A stretch of DNA of 64,000 bases. Source: Lachnoanaerobaculum sp. OBRC5-5 (GTDB taxonomy: Bacteria; Bacillota; Clostridia; Lachnospirales; Lachnospiraceae). A program made the position numbers and the translations under genes. Positions 26,993-36,404 of this stretch are shown in pieces; position 1 is the first letter of the stretch, and every line of letters begins with the position of its first letter. The DNA lies in NCBI RefSeq assembly GCF_000296385.1, contig NZ_JH815185.1, positions 62,001 through 126,000 on the forward strand, in the 5' to 3' direction. The notes under the pieces are model-generated. The model was given only the letters and a program-made list of their open reading frames with translations, was not told where the DNA came from and searched no databases.

Positions 26993-27027
26993 ATGAATTA
27001 AGATATTTAAAATTGAATGGAGATAAT

Positions 27028-27507
27028 ATGGAATTTAGAGCAATGAGAAGATTTAAACAGCAGCTGACAAAAGAGGAGTGCTTTGAAATACTAAGGAGTG
27101 CACCAAGAGGAGTTATAGCTATGAACGGTGAGAACGGATATCCTTATGCTGTTACGATAAATCAATATTTTGATGAAACTGAAGGAAGAATATATTTTCA
27201 CGGTTCACTGCAGGGGCTTAAGGTAGATCTTTTGGGAAAAGATAACAAGGTGTGTTTTACAACTACAGATGAGGGCCATATAGAAGAGGGAGACTGGGCA
27301 AATACATTCAAAAGCGTTGTATGTCTGGGGCATGTAGAAGAAGTGAGCGACAAGGAAAAGATATATGATCAGTTAAGAAGACTTGCTAAAAGATTTTATC
27401 CAAGCCCGGAATCCATTGAAAAGGAAATTGAAAGCGCAGGCAGCAGAGTGAAAATGTATGTAATGAGTATTGACCATATAACCGGTAAACTGGTGCATGA
27501 AAAGTAA
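27028..27507 (+). CDS. Pyridoxamine-5'-phosphate oxidase-fold flavoprotein
   Basis: A 159-aa protein of the split-barrel FMN-binding fold, related to nitroimidazole-resistance proteins: MRRFKQQLTKEECFEILRSA, RGVIAMNGENGYPYAVTINQYFD, IYFHGSLQGLKVDLL and VVCLGHVEEV follow in the family order. It probably reduces or binds flavin-type substrates. The ATG at 27028 follows GGAG at 27019-27022, and a TTG a little upstream is rejected for lack of spacing. It stands alone between fruA and the macro-HTH gene. Confidence 0.87.
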   Translation: MEFRAMRRFKQQLTKEECFEILRSAPRGVIAMNGENGYPYAVTINQYFDETEGRIYFHGSLQGLKVDLLGKDNKVCFTTTDEGHIEEGDWANTFKSVVCLGHVEEVSDKEKIYDQLRRLAKRFYPSPESIEKEIESAGSRVKMYVMSIDHITGKLVHEK

Positions 27508-27580
27508 AGAGGCTTTATATAGGTGGAATGAGCGGATAGATTAGTATATAATTGGGATATAAATAAATGGAGGTAGTATA

Positions 27581-28684
27581 GTGCCTTTTAAGATTATAAG
27601 AAATGATATAACGAAGGTAAAAGCGGATGCTATTGTAAATACAGTAAATCCTTACGGTTTTATAGGACGTGGAGTTGAAACCGCCATATATAATGCGGCA
27701 GGAAGCAAAGAGCTTTTAGAGGAGCGAAGAAAGCTTGGAAATTTATATCCCGGAGATGTCGGTATTACACCTGCATTCAATCTTGATGCCAAATACATTA
27801 TTCATGTAAGCGGTCCTGTTTGGAAGGACGGAAGAAGTAACGAACTTTCTATACTTAGGCAATGCTATGATAAAGCGCTGCATATGGCAGTTGAAAATAA
27901 TTGCAAATCCATAGCATTTCCTTTGCTTGCAACAGGTACATACAGATTTCCGGAAGAAATCGGTGTAGCTATAGCTGTAGAAGCCTTCACGGAATTTTTA
28001 AAAGATTATGAAATAGAAATATTTCTTGTGGTTTTCGGAAGTGATGCGGTACGGGTATCCGGTACTCTGGTGGATAAAGTTACAGAGTTTATAGATGATG
28101 ATTATGTAGCTGCGGCAAATGCTACAGAGTATCTGCCTGTGGATGAAGATTACTACGCATATGAAGATGATGAGGAATATCTTGGTTACAAAGATCCGCC
28201 ATATCAGAACCTGAATGTAAGAAAACCGGAAGTGGGCGAAGCTCAACATGATTATAGCCATTCTTCTTTAAACGTACCGGATTTCTTGAGAAAGAGGAAG
28301 CTTGAGGATGTTTCTGAATCACTGGAGGATCTATTAAAGAAGATATATACTGAATCTTTTGGAAAACATTTGCAGCAGCTTATAAACAAGAAGGGATTGA
28401 AAAACTCCGAGGTTTACGCAACTGCAAATATCTCAAAGCAGTATTTTTCAAAGCTTTTAAAAGGAAATGTAAAGCCTTCAAAAGAGAAAGTACTGGCACT
28501 TGCAGTCGGACTTAGATTAAATATTGATGAGACGGTGGACTTTTTAAGAATTGCAGGATATGCACTTTCACCTATTTCACAGACCGACAAGGTGGTGGAA
28601 TACTTTATAAAAAATAAAGATTACAATGTAATAAAAATAGACATTGTACTGTTTGACTTTGGATTGGAACCGCTTTCAAGTTAA
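27581..28684 (+). CDS. Macro domain fused to a C-terminal HTH domain
   Basis: A 367-aa protein. Residues 1-165 are a macro (ADP-ribose-binding) domain: DAIVNTVNPYGFIGRGVETAI and FPLLATGTYRFP are the phosphate-binding loops. An acidic linker follows (185-215). Residues 275-335 form a helix-turn-helix (SEVYATANISKQYFSKLLKG), and the C-terminus ends IVLFDFGLEPLSS, a segment seen in similar Firmicute regulators. The start is GTG with GGAGG 7 bases ahead. It could sense ADP-ribose derivatives and bind DNA. It is followed by VWA and kinase genes. Confidence 0.88.
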   Translation: MPFKIIRNDITKVKADAIVNTVNPYGFIGRGVETAIYNAAGSKELLEERRKLGNLYPGDVGITPAFNLDAKYIIHVSGPVWKDGRSNELSILRQCYDKALHMAVENNCKSIAFPLLATGTYRFPEEIGVAIAVEAFTEFLKDYEIEIFLVVFGSDAVRVSGTLVDKVTEFIDDDYVAAANATEYLPVDEDYYAYEDDEEYLGYKDPPYQNLNVRKPEVGEAQHDYSHSSLNVPDFLRKRKLEDVSESLEDLLKKIYTESFGKHLQQLINKKGLKNSEVYATANISKQYFSKLLKGNVKPSKEKVLALAVGLRLNIDETVDFLRIAGYALSPISQTDKVVEYFIKNKDYNVIKIDIVLFDFGLEPLSS

Positions 28685-28689
28685 ATGTA

Positions 28690-28718
28690 AAAGGTCGCCT
28701 TAGGGTTGACCTTTTTTT
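28690..28718 (+). terminator. Terminator after the macro-HTH gene
   Basis: Seven-base arms AAAGGTC (28690-28696) and GACCTTT (28708-28714), extended by a GCC/GGT pairing, with seven T's. Confidence 0.8.
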
Positions 28719-28770
28719 GGCTTAGTTAATGTATCATAAGCTTACAAAATAAATTTGAAGGAGAAATCTT

Positions 28771-29442
28771 ATGAAAAAGACATTAACAGAAATAGTTTAT
28801 ATTTTGGACAGAAGCGGATCAATGAGCGGTCTTGAGGCTGATACAATCGGAGGATTCAATTCAATGATTGAAAAGCAAAAACAGACAGGAGAGAAGGCAT
28901 ATGTATCAACAGTATTGTTTGATGACAGAACCGAGGTTATTCATGACAGAGTGCCGATTGAAAAAGTGGATAAGATAACAAATAAAGAGTATTTTGTAAG
29001 AGGATCGACTGCACTTTTGGACGCAGTTGGTGGTGCAATCAAACATATAATCAATATTCATAAATATGCAAGAGAAGAAGACAGGCCGGATAAGACTATA
29101 TTTGTTATCACAACAGATGGAATGGAAAATGCAAGCATGAATTATAACTACGAGCAGGTTAAGAAGATGATTGAAAAAGAGCAGAAAGAGTATGGCTGGG
29201 AATTTATCTTCATAGGAGCAAATATAGATGCATGTGCAGAAGCCGAGAGATTTGGAATACGTAGAGAAAGAGCCGTGAACTATATACATGATGATAGGGG
29301 TACAAAGCTTATATATGAAGGAGTATCACAGGCTATGTGCGCTGTAATGAAAGCGGATTCTCCAATGGTTATGGAAGAGAGTTTATCTAATAATAGATGG
29401 AAAAAAGAAATAGTTTTTGATTATTTGAAACGCAAGAAATAA
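28771..29442 (+). CDS. Von Willebrand A domain protein, TerY-like
   Basis: A 223-aa single VWA domain with MIDAS signature DRSGSMSG near residue 13, VRGSTALLDAVG near 77 and FVITTDGMEN near 113. No signal peptide is present, so it is cytosolic. This resembles TerY-type stress proteins. It lies between the macro-HTH gene and a zeta-like kinase, 23 bp from the latter, and could share a transcript with it. AGGAG precedes the ATG. Confidence 0.88.
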   Translation: MKKTLTEIVYILDRSGSMSGLEADTIGGFNSMIEKQKQTGEKAYVSTVLFDDRTEVIHDRVPIEKVDKITNKEYFVRGSTALLDAVGGAIKHIINIHKYAREEDRPDKTIFVITTDGMENASMNYNYEQVKKMIEKEQKEYGWEFIFIGANIDACAEAERFGIRRERAVNYIHDDRGTKLIYEGVSQAMCAVMKADSPMVMEESLSNNRWKKEIVFDYLKRKK

Positions 29443-29464
29443 AACATAGTAGAGGATTAAAATC

Positions 29465-30058
29465 ATGCCAACATATACGATATTTGCCGGAGTAAACGGT
29501 GCAGGAAAGTCAACTTTATATAGTACATTACTACAGGAAAATCATGATTTCGGTGTAAGAGTAAATTCAGATGAAATCGTAATATCCAATGGTGGAGATT
29601 GGAGAAATCAATCCGATCAGGCTAAAGCAATGAAGATGGCCGTAAAGCTTATAAAAGACTGTATGAATAAAGCTGTTTCATTCAATCAGGAAACCACATT
29701 GACCGGAAGAAGTATGACAAATAATATACTGAAGGCAAAGAAGCTCGGTTACAAGATAATTATGAACTATGTAGGACTTATTAGTCCTGAGTTGGCAATT
29801 CAAAGAGTTGCCCACAGAGTCAGTATGGGTGGACATGGTATTCCGGAGGAGGATATAAAAAGAAGATATTATGTTTCATTGTCAAAATTTAAGGAATTGA
29901 TGCCGCTTATAGATGAATTATATATTTATGATAATTCAAAGCATATGAAGTTGGTAGCTAAGGGGATTGCAGGATGCCGGACATTGCTTGAGAATAACTG
30001 CTTGTGGTTGAGTTCTTCGCACTTATTTGATAGATACACAAATGAATTCATGCTATAA
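29465..30058 (+). CDS. Zeta-toxin-like P-loop kinase
   Basis: A 197-aa P-loop protein with Walker A GVNGAGKST (residues 9-17), RVNSDEI near 32 and NQETTLTGRS near 77, the layout of zeta toxin/AAA_33 kinases, which phosphorylate UDP-N-acetylglucosamine in known toxins. No epsilon antitoxin is adjacent. The ATPase could instead be a stress nucleoside kinase linked to the VWA gene. ATG follows AGAGGATT. Confidence 0.8.
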   Translation: MPTYTIFAGVNGAGKSTLYSTLLQENHDFGVRVNSDEIVISNGGDWRNQSDQAKAMKMAVKLIKDCMNKAVSFNQETTLTGRSMTNNILKAKKLGYKIIMNYVGLISPELAIQRVAHRVSMGGHGIPEEDIKRRYYVSLSKFKELMPLIDELYIYDNSKHMKLVAKGIAGCRTLLENNCLWLSSSHLFDRYTNEFML

Positions 30059-30139
30059 TGGAAGATGTGCGATATTGTAACATAGTGATGTTAATATATT
30101 GTACAGAAAGAAATCAAATATAAGAGAGGTATTATTTAT

Positions 30140-30625
30140 ATGAAGAAGATAGCAGGAGTTATATTAACAGGAGTTTTACTCACAGTTGTAGGATGTTCAA
30201 ATAATGCAAGTATGCAGGAGACTACAGCAAAGGAAACAGCTGCAAGCAGTGTAGCTACAAGTGAAAAAGCGGGGGAAACTATGAAGGAAAGTGAGGAAGC
30301 TAAAAAAGACAGCTATACACATATTGATCAGGAAACTGCTAAGCAGATGATGGCAAATGAAGACGGACATATCATTGTCGATGTAAGAAGCAAGGATGAG
30401 TATGCAGCAGGCCATATTCCGGGTGCTATATGTATACCTAATGAGAGTATAACAAATACTCAGCCGGAAGAGCTTCCTGACCTTGATCAGGTGATACTTG
30501 TATATTGCAGAAGCGGAAACAGAAGCAGACAGGCTTCACAAAAGCTTTATGATATGGGTTATACAAATGTATATGAATTCGGTGGTATCAAAGACTGGAC
30601 AGGAGAAACAGTGGCAGGTAATTAA
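30140..30625 (+). CDS. Rhodanese-domain lipoprotein
   Basis: A 161-aa exported lipoprotein. The signal peptide ends in LTVVGC, with the lipidated Cys at about residue 19, and a Ser/Thr/Glu-rich linker follows. The rhodanese domain (60-160) has the active Cys in VYCRSGNRS and the DVRSKDEYAAGHIPGA motif. It may transfer sulfane sulfur or act as a thiol carrier at the outside of the membrane. AGAGAGG precedes the ATG. Confidence 0.92.
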   Translation: MKKIAGVILTGVLLTVVGCSNNASMQETTAKETAASSVATSEKAGETMKESEEAKKDSYTHIDQETAKQMMANEDGHIIVDVRSKDEYAAGHIPGAICIPNESITNTQPEELPDLDQVILVYCRSGNRSRQASQKLYDMGYTNVYEFGGIKDWTGETVAGN

Positions 30626-30703
30626 TAATAATCCAAATTAGGATAAGTATAGAGTGAAACTTGTCATATAGAACTTTAAAAGGCATTGATTAGAGGAGAT
30701 ATT

Positions 30704-31309
30704 ATGAGTACAAGTACATTGATAAAGACAAACAGCGGTATTACACAGGTATCACTGGAAGCAAAGTTTTTCAGTAAAAGATGTATAAATATCAACGGTG
30801 AAATAACAGATGAGTCGGCTGTCGATTTTACCGACAAAATATTGGAGCTGAATCTTGAGTCAAACGAGCCTATTACAGTGCTTATAAACAGTATCGGAGG
30901 AGAAATAAACAGCGGTCTTTTGATGTATGATGCAATAGTAGGCTCAAAAGCGCCTGTAAGAATGATATGTAGGGGAAAAGCCTACAGCATGGGTGCGGTG
31001 CTTTTGGCATGTGCAGGAAAAAGATATATGCTTCCAAACAGTGAACTTATGCTACATCAACCGATGCTTGGCGGAAGGGTTTCAGATAATGCTTCAAGCA
31101 TAAAGAGCATTTCAGACAGCATGCTTGAAACGAAAAAGAAAATAAACAGTCTACTGGCAAAACATACAGGAAAGACTGAAGAAGAGATTGATAAAGCTAC
31201 TGATTTTGATCATTATTTCTCACCTGATGAAGCAATTGCATTTAATCTATGTGATGAAATAATAGAGTTCTCAAAGGTCATTGATTTTGTAAAAGAAGCG
31301 GAGCGGTAA
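30704..31309 (+). CDS. ClpP-like serine protease, partner of a VirD4-like ATPase
   Basis: A 201-aa ClpP-fold protein. The Ser95-His118-Asp169 triad is in place: GKAYSMGAVL, LMLHQP and ATDFDHYFS. INSIGGEINSG and MYDAIV are also typical. The usual housekeeping form is GQAASMGA, so this is a divergent paralogue. The ATG at 30704 follows AGAGGAG at 30692. Its TAA overlaps the ATG of the VirD4-like gene by one base, so the two proteins are translated together. The usual unfoldase partners (ClpX/ClpA) are not here. Confidence 0.9.
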   Translation: MSTSTLIKTNSGITQVSLEAKFFSKRCININGEITDESAVDFTDKILELNLESNEPITVLINSIGGEINSGLLMYDAIVGSKAPVRMICRGKAYSMGAVLLACAGKRYMLPNSELMLHQPMLGGRVSDNASSIKSISDSMLETKKKINSLLAKHTGKTEEEIDKATDFDHYFSPDEAIAFNLCDEIIEFSKVIDFVKEAER

Positions 31310-32865
31310 TGAGAGATAAAAAAGGTAAGCAGATACAATCCAAAATTGACAGGGTGATTTTAGGCGAAGGCGAAGATTGTATATTTTCTACAGACAGTAA
31401 TATAACCGGTATAAACAATAATATCTTGGTAGTCGGAGGCTCAGGTTCAGGTAAAACCCTTTCCATAACGGAAGCATTTCTTTTGGAATCATATAACAGA
31501 AATATTATTACTTCTGTAACAAAGAGAAGAATTGTGAATAAATATTTTTCATTATTGGAAGAAAGAGATTATAAGGTCTGGGATCTTGACTTTGTACATC
31601 CTGAAAATGGAAATATAGCTTATGATCCGCTTGATTTCATCAAAAGTTATCAGGATATAGTTTTTGTAGCCAAGAGCATTGTCACAGCAAATAAGAAAAG
31701 AGAAAACAGCAATGCGGATCCGTTCTGGGATGAGGCGGCTACTTCACTTTTTGCGGCATTTATATCCTATGTACTGATGAAAAAAGATAATCCGAGCTTT
31801 ATAGATGTCCTTGAGATGCTTGATAAGCTTAGCTTTGAAGATGATACAAGCGAGATAAAGACTAATTATGATTACGATTTTTTAGAGCTTGAAATGACAA
31901 ACACTTTTAACTTTGCTACGGTTAACTGGAAATCTTTTAGGAGATTGCCTATAAAAACCGCAAGTTGTGTTTTCGGTACATTAAATACGGCCATTGGATA
32001 TGTCTTTACACCTGAGCTTAGAAGAATGTTCAAGATGGAAAATAAGATAAGCTTTGAGAAGCTGGCAATGGAAAAGAGAGCATTGTTTGTGACTACAAGT
32101 CCCGTAAATCCAAGCTTAAACAGTTTTATAAATATGTTTTATGCACATATATTTAAAGAACTGTTTGAAATTGGAGAAAGACAGGCTGAAGGCGTATTGC
32201 CAAGACCTATACATTTTCTGGCGGACGACTTTGCAACCGGATGTCCGGTACCTTTATTTGACCAGTATATTTCAATATTCAGGGAAAAGGGTATCTCGGT
32301 GACACTTTTGATACAGTCGGAGTCACAATTGTCATCACTTTATGGAAATGACAGTGCTACAACCATTATTAACAACTGTGATACATATGTCTATATGGGT
32401 TCAAATGATTTGGATACTGCAAGAAATATCGGAATGAGAGCCGGAATAATGACGGAGGATTGCCTGAATATGAAACTTGGAAATCAGATTATATTCAGAA
32501 GAGGCTCAAAACCTAAGTTTTCAAAAAGATATAATATCACGGAAAACGAACTGTATAAGAAGCTTACAAATAATATGAAAGAGCCGAAGGTATTTGAAGG
32601 ATTTACCCAAGAAAGAAGCTTATTTATAGAAGAACTTAAAAACAGTGTAAAGCTATATGAAACAGATTTATATGAAGACGATTCATATGAAACAGACGAG
32701 TTTGAACCGAAGTCATATAAAATAAAGCTCGACCCTGAAATGGTAAAACTACATGAGGGAAGGAAAAATGGAACGAATGAAAATTTTGATGACTCTTTTG
32801 AAGACTCTTTTGAAGATAATGATGAATTCTTTGAAGACGACTATGACTTTTTCGACATTTTCTAG
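31309..32865 (+). CDS. Soluble VirD4/TraG-like ATPase
   Basis: A 518-aa ATPase resembling type IV coupling proteins: Walker A GGSGSGKT (43-50), AYDPLDFI, NADPFWDEAATSLFAAFISYV, Walker B FLADDFA (303-309), LIQSESQL and the TraG C-terminal NNCDTYVYMGSNDL. True VirD4 proteins start with two membrane helices, and these are missing here. Walker B is DD rather than DE. The C-terminal 65 residues are acidic. There are no relaxase or secretion genes beside it. It overlaps the ClpP-like gene, so the two likely act together, perhaps as an ATP-driven substrate-feeding machine. This is inference. Confidence 0.85.
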   Translation: MRDKKGKQIQSKIDRVILGEGEDCIFSTDSNITGINNNILVVGGSGSGKTLSITEAFLLESYNRNIITSVTKRRIVNKYFSLLEERDYKVWDLDFVHPENGNIAYDPLDFIKSYQDIVFVAKSIVTANKKRENSNADPFWDEAATSLFAAFISYVLMKKDNPSFIDVLEMLDKLSFEDDTSEIKTNYDYDFLELEMTNTFNFATVNWKSFRRLPIKTASCVFGTLNTAIGYVFTPELRRMFKMENKISFEKLAMEKRALFVTTSPVNPSLNSFINMFYAHIFKELFEIGERQAEGVLPRPIHFLADDFATGCPVPLFDQYISIFREKGISVTLLIQSESQLSSLYGNDSATTIINNCDTYVYMGSNDLDTARNIGMRAGIMTEDCLNMKLGNQIIFRRGSKPKFSKRYNITENELYKKLTNNMKEPKVFEGFTQERSLFIEELKNSVKLYETDLYEDDSYETDEFEPKSYKIKLDPEMVKLHEGRKNGTNENFDDSFEDSFEDNDEFFEDDYDFFDIF

Positions 32866-32912
32866 GTATTAGAGACAAAATTTAAAATACAGGGTGAACA
32901 GGGAGAGTATTG

Positions 32913-32984
32913 ATGAAAATAGGTGGTGATTTGATGAGAAAGATTTGTGTTACAAGAGGTATGGAGTTTATATATGAATATTAA
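32913..32984 (+). CDS. Possible 23-codon leader peptide
   Basis: A short open frame with GGGAGAG at 32901-32907 and ATG at 32913. Its stop (32982-32984) lies just inside the next gene, past that gene's ATG at 32974. This overlap would couple the two. It may also be chance. Confidence 0.3.
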   Translation: MKIGGDLMRKICVTRGMEFIYEY

Positions 32985-35178
32985 GAAAACCGGATATTTG
33001 CTTATTTTTATATGTGCCGCCATTCTTAGTATATACAGTTTTTCTTTATTGGCTGAAAAGACTTATATATTATTTGATATCGGAGAGATGGAAACAAAAA
33101 TGCTTTATTTTGAACATATACTGCTATTTGTTATATTTTATCTGATATTAAGATTGGTAAAAAACAATTATATAAGACTTATAGATATAGGATTTTTTAG
33201 TCTGATATATATGATTTTACATCAGGCCGCCACCGCTTTTATAGTAGATTGTATCTTCCTATTGGTGCTCATTTGGCTTGGTGAAATAGTGCTTGTAAAG
33301 GTGAGAAAAAGCTGTGTGGAAGATGGCATTATAGCCCGTTATTTAAACAGCTTTAGCACAGGAAGTCTTACATATATTATTTTCATATGTGTACTTTCAG
33401 CACTTCATCTTGCCTCAAAAAAAGGAGTAAGATACTTTACTCTGGGACTTGCAATACTTGTTGTAGTCACTTATATTTTGATGAGATTTTTCAAAATAAT
33501 AGTACCGTTAGTAAAGAATAATACAGAAAAAAAGAAAGATTTTGAAAATAAAAATTTTTTCTGCATAGGTTCCGCAATATCACTTTCAGCAATACTGTTG
33601 CAAATTGGAAGAATCAATATTACTTTGGACTATGATTCTTTAAGGTACGGACTTAGAAGTTTGTCTGTACTTATCGGAAATACCGGAATATATGACAATC
33701 TGGGAACCGTAAACGATGTATATGTTTACCCGAAGGGACTTGAGATACTTACACTTGCACTTAATACAAAGAAAAGCTTCGGATTTGTACTGAGTTTTTC
33801 TTACATATGTGCAATAATGGTACTTTTTACGGTATTTGAGATAGTAAAAGTCTGCAGTGAAAAAAGAGATGATAAGTCATGGCTTGCAGTAGTACTGGTA
33901 TCCGTGACACCTGCAATTATGAATATGGGATTATCTGCAAAGACTGATATGATCACATTATTAATGCAGCTGATATCAATACTGAATATGTGCCTGTATG
34001 TGAAAAAAAGACATAGTTACTATATTACATTTGCATTGATAGCCCTGCTTGCAAGTATTATATATAAGCCTACGAGTCTATTGTTCAGCTTCGGTATAGG
34101 CATTGCAAATATTATTTATCTTGTTACAGACCTTATAAAGAATAAAAATAAAATCAAAAATTTATTCGGATTTGCCTACCTGTCAGTCCTTCCGATTGCG
34201 GCAATTGTACTTGTATATGCAAGAACATATATACTTACCGGTCATATTATTACTTCGGTATATTCTTCTGTATGGTATAAGCTTGGAATAGAGACAAAAT
34301 ATCCTTATACTATCGGAGATTATAGAAGTGCAGGCATGAATATGTCATCAGGTGAGAGTGTAGATATATTTTACAGATTATTCCAGCTTTTTATATCACC
34401 GACAAATGAGACGCATATTTATATAGCTTCACCTACCGTACTGATAACTGTATTATTTATAATCCTGGCTGTATTTACTGTAAGATACTGCATTAAGAAT
34501 AAGAGTAATAGAGATATATTCACATATATAATGATTATTCTCGGAGTAGATGCTGCGGTCAGTCTGTTTAGCTTATTTATATTAAATCAGGTAGACGGTA
34601 ATTATTTCATATTGTTGTTTGCTTTGGTTATCATTACGGTTTGTTTTCTTGTTGAAGAAACAGGGGTTAAGAGTCTATTCTATTCATTGATACCATGTAT
34701 AGCATTTTCACTTCTTATAACGGGGGTTACAAACTGGGCAGGTATCAGAGGACTTACCGAAAGTCCGAAGTATATAAGAGAACTTGGAATATATAATCAT
34801 CATGACAGATATATCGACAAAGAAGTGTTGGGAAATACAGACAGCAACTTTGTAGATGTATATATTGATTTGATGAAATTGGGCAATCCGAGAACACTAT
34901 TATTGTCAGAGGACAACTTACTTAAAATATTGAGTGCGGATATAAGGACTTATACAGATATTACAGGAAGCGGAGGTAATTCCGCCGTTGTAAGAACACT
35001 TGATAATTTTAAGGATTATCTGCATTATGCGGATATAAAATATATCTGTGTTGAAGATGAGTATCTGGAAGGCAGGGAAAGAGCGGCGGATGTTGTAAGA
35101 TACCTATTGGAGGATGGAAGTACCGAAGTTTATAAAGACTATGGAGATGTAATACTTTATAAAGTGATGATAAATTAA
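32974..35178 (+). CDS. Large polytopic membrane protein, GT-C-like
   Basis: A 734-aa protein with about fourteen hydrophobic segments through residue 590, then a soluble C-terminal region of about 140 residues. A conserved-looking acidic stretch (DYDSLRYGLRS, NDVYVYPKGLEIL) between membrane segments recalls GT-C glycosyltransferases that use lipid-linked sugars. No specific family is recognised. The ATG at 32974 follows GGAG at 32963-32966. It ends in a terminator shared with the opposite-strand exporter gene. Confidence 0.55.
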   Translation: MNIKKTGYLLIFICAAILSIYSFSLLAEKTYILFDIGEMETKMLYFEHILLFVIFYLILRLVKNNYIRLIDIGFFSLIYMILHQAATAFIVDCIFLLVLIWLGEIVLVKVRKSCVEDGIIARYLNSFSTGSLTYIIFICVLSALHLASKKGVRYFTLGLAILVVVTYILMRFFKIIVPLVKNNTEKKKDFENKNFFCIGSAISLSAILLQIGRINITLDYDSLRYGLRSLSVLIGNTGIYDNLGTVNDVYVYPKGLEILTLALNTKKSFGFVLSFSYICAIMVLFTVFEIVKVCSEKRDDKSWLAVVLVSVTPAIMNMGLSAKTDMITLLMQLISILNMCLYVKKRHSYYITFALIALLASIIYKPTSLLFSFGIGIANIIYLVTDLIKNKNKIKNLFGFAYLSVLPIAAIVLVYARTYILTGHIITSVYSSVWYKLGIETKYPYTIGDYRSAGMNMSSGESVDIFYRLFQLFISPTNETHIYIASPTVLITVLFIILAVFTVRYCIKNKSNRDIFTYIMIILGVDAAVSLFSLFILNQVDGNYFILLFALVIITVCFLVEETGVKSLFYSLIPCIAFSLLITGVTNWAGIRGLTESPKYIRELGIYNHHDRYIDKEVLGNTDSNFVDVYIDLMKLGNPRTLLLSEDNLLKILSADIRTYTDITGSGGNSAVVRTLDNFKDYLHYADIKYICVEDEYLEGRERAADVVRYLLEDGSTEVYKDYGDVILYKVMIN

Positions 35179-35183
35179 AAAAA

Positions 35184-35216
35184 TGTGCAAGTTTTTGGGG
35201 CTTGCACACTTTTTTT
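35184..35216. terminator. Bidirectional terminator between convergent genes
   Basis: Eight-base arms TGTGCAAG (35184-35191) and CTTGCACA (35201-35208) with A-tract and T-tract on either side. Confidence 0.85.
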
Positions 35217-36255
35217 ACCAAATACCAAGTATATGCTGCATTAGAAGGCTTACTGCGGTGATACCTATCCAACATATTCCGCCAAGAATAATAGGTTTAC
35301 CGCCAGATTTGATAAGCTTTATCAAATTGCTGTTAAGTCCGATTGCAGCCATTGCCATAATGATACAGAACTTGCTGAAATCCTTTAAAGGAGCAAATGA
35401 ATGTGAAGGTACACCTGCACTTAAAGCAACGGTAGTGATAACGGATGCAATAATAAAAAATATGATAAACATCGGAAATGATCTTTTAAGGCTGAAACCG
35501 TTATTATTATCATTTGACTTCCTTGCATTGATTATTGCAAGCACCAAAGTAATGGGAATGATTGCAAGCGTTCTGGTAAGCTTTACCGTAACCGCCTTAT
35601 CAAGAGTCTGAGTGCCGAGCTTCCACATACTGTCCCAAGTGGAAGCGGCAGCGGTAACGGATGAAGTGTCATTTATCGCAGTGCCTGAGAATATGCCGAA
35701 AGCCTCTCCGCTCAGAGTATCAAATCCCATCATCTTGCCGAAAACAGGAAAGAGCAGTGCAGCCAGTACATTGAAAAAGAAGATAACCGATATAGCCTGT
35801 GCCACCTCGTCATCATCTGCATTTATTACAGGTGCGGTAGCCGCTATGGCGGAACCACCACATATGGAAGAACCCACGCCCACAAGAGTTGAGATATTGC
35901 CGGGGATATTCATCAGCTTATGTAAAATAAAGGCAATTATAAGTGCGGTGGATATCGTGCATATGATTATAGGGAGCGACTGCCTGCCGGTTTGAAGCAC
36001 AACACTTAGGTTAAGGCCGAATCCCAGAAAAACCACAGCCGCCTGCAAAACATATTTTGAAGTGAACTTTATTCCGGCACCTGCCCTGCCCTTCTCATTC
36101 CAAAAAAGTGTAATAATCATACCTGCAATAATCGCAATAACCGGACCTCCGATTATAGGAAATCTCTTCCCCAAAAACCACGCCGGCAGAGCGATGAGAA
36201 AGCATATAAGCATACCGAATAAGTTTTTTGATAAGAAAGATTTTATTGAATTCAT
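35215..36255 (-). CDS. YeiH-type putative exporter (UPF0324/Cons_hypoth698)
   Basis: A 346-aa membrane protein with about ten hydrophobic segments. [49 protein letters not shown] and [15 protein letters not shown] are family signatures. Members are described as putative sulfate or sulfonate exporters. The start at 36255 (MNSIKSFL) follows AAAGGAC. An upstream in-frame ATG is less likely. No regulator is next to it. Confidence 0.88.
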   Translation of the reverse strand: MNSIKSFLSKNLFGMLICFLIALPAWFLGKRFPIIGGPVIAIIAGMIITLFWNEKGRAGAGIKFTSKYVLQAAVVFLGFGLNLSVVLQTGRQSLPIIICTISTALIIAFILHKLMNIPGNISTLVGVGSSICGGSAIAATAPVINADDDEVAQAISVIFFFNVLAALLFPVFGKMMGFDTLSGEAFGIFSGTAINDTSSVTAAASTWDSMWKLGTQTLDKAVTVKLTRTLAIIPITLVLAIINARKSNDNNNGFSLKRSFPMFIIFFIIASVITTVALSAGVPSHSFAPLKDFSKFCIIMAMAAIGLNSNLIKLIKSGGKPIILGGICWIGITAVSLLMQHILGIW

Positions 36256-36404
36256 CTTAATGTCCTTTCTGAATTTTATATTATGATTATAGTACAATGA
36301 GGGGAGATGTGGGGAGAAAATTTTGTGCTGAAATTTTTTTCAAGAAATGTATTGCAAAAACAATATTTTGAAATTTAAAATTTTTAAAGATTAAAGGAGC
36401 TATT

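Noticed and set aside
35612-35995. Plus-strand frame opposite the YeiH-type gene
   Set aside because: Shadow of a membrane protein gene. It has no ribosome site or known motif.
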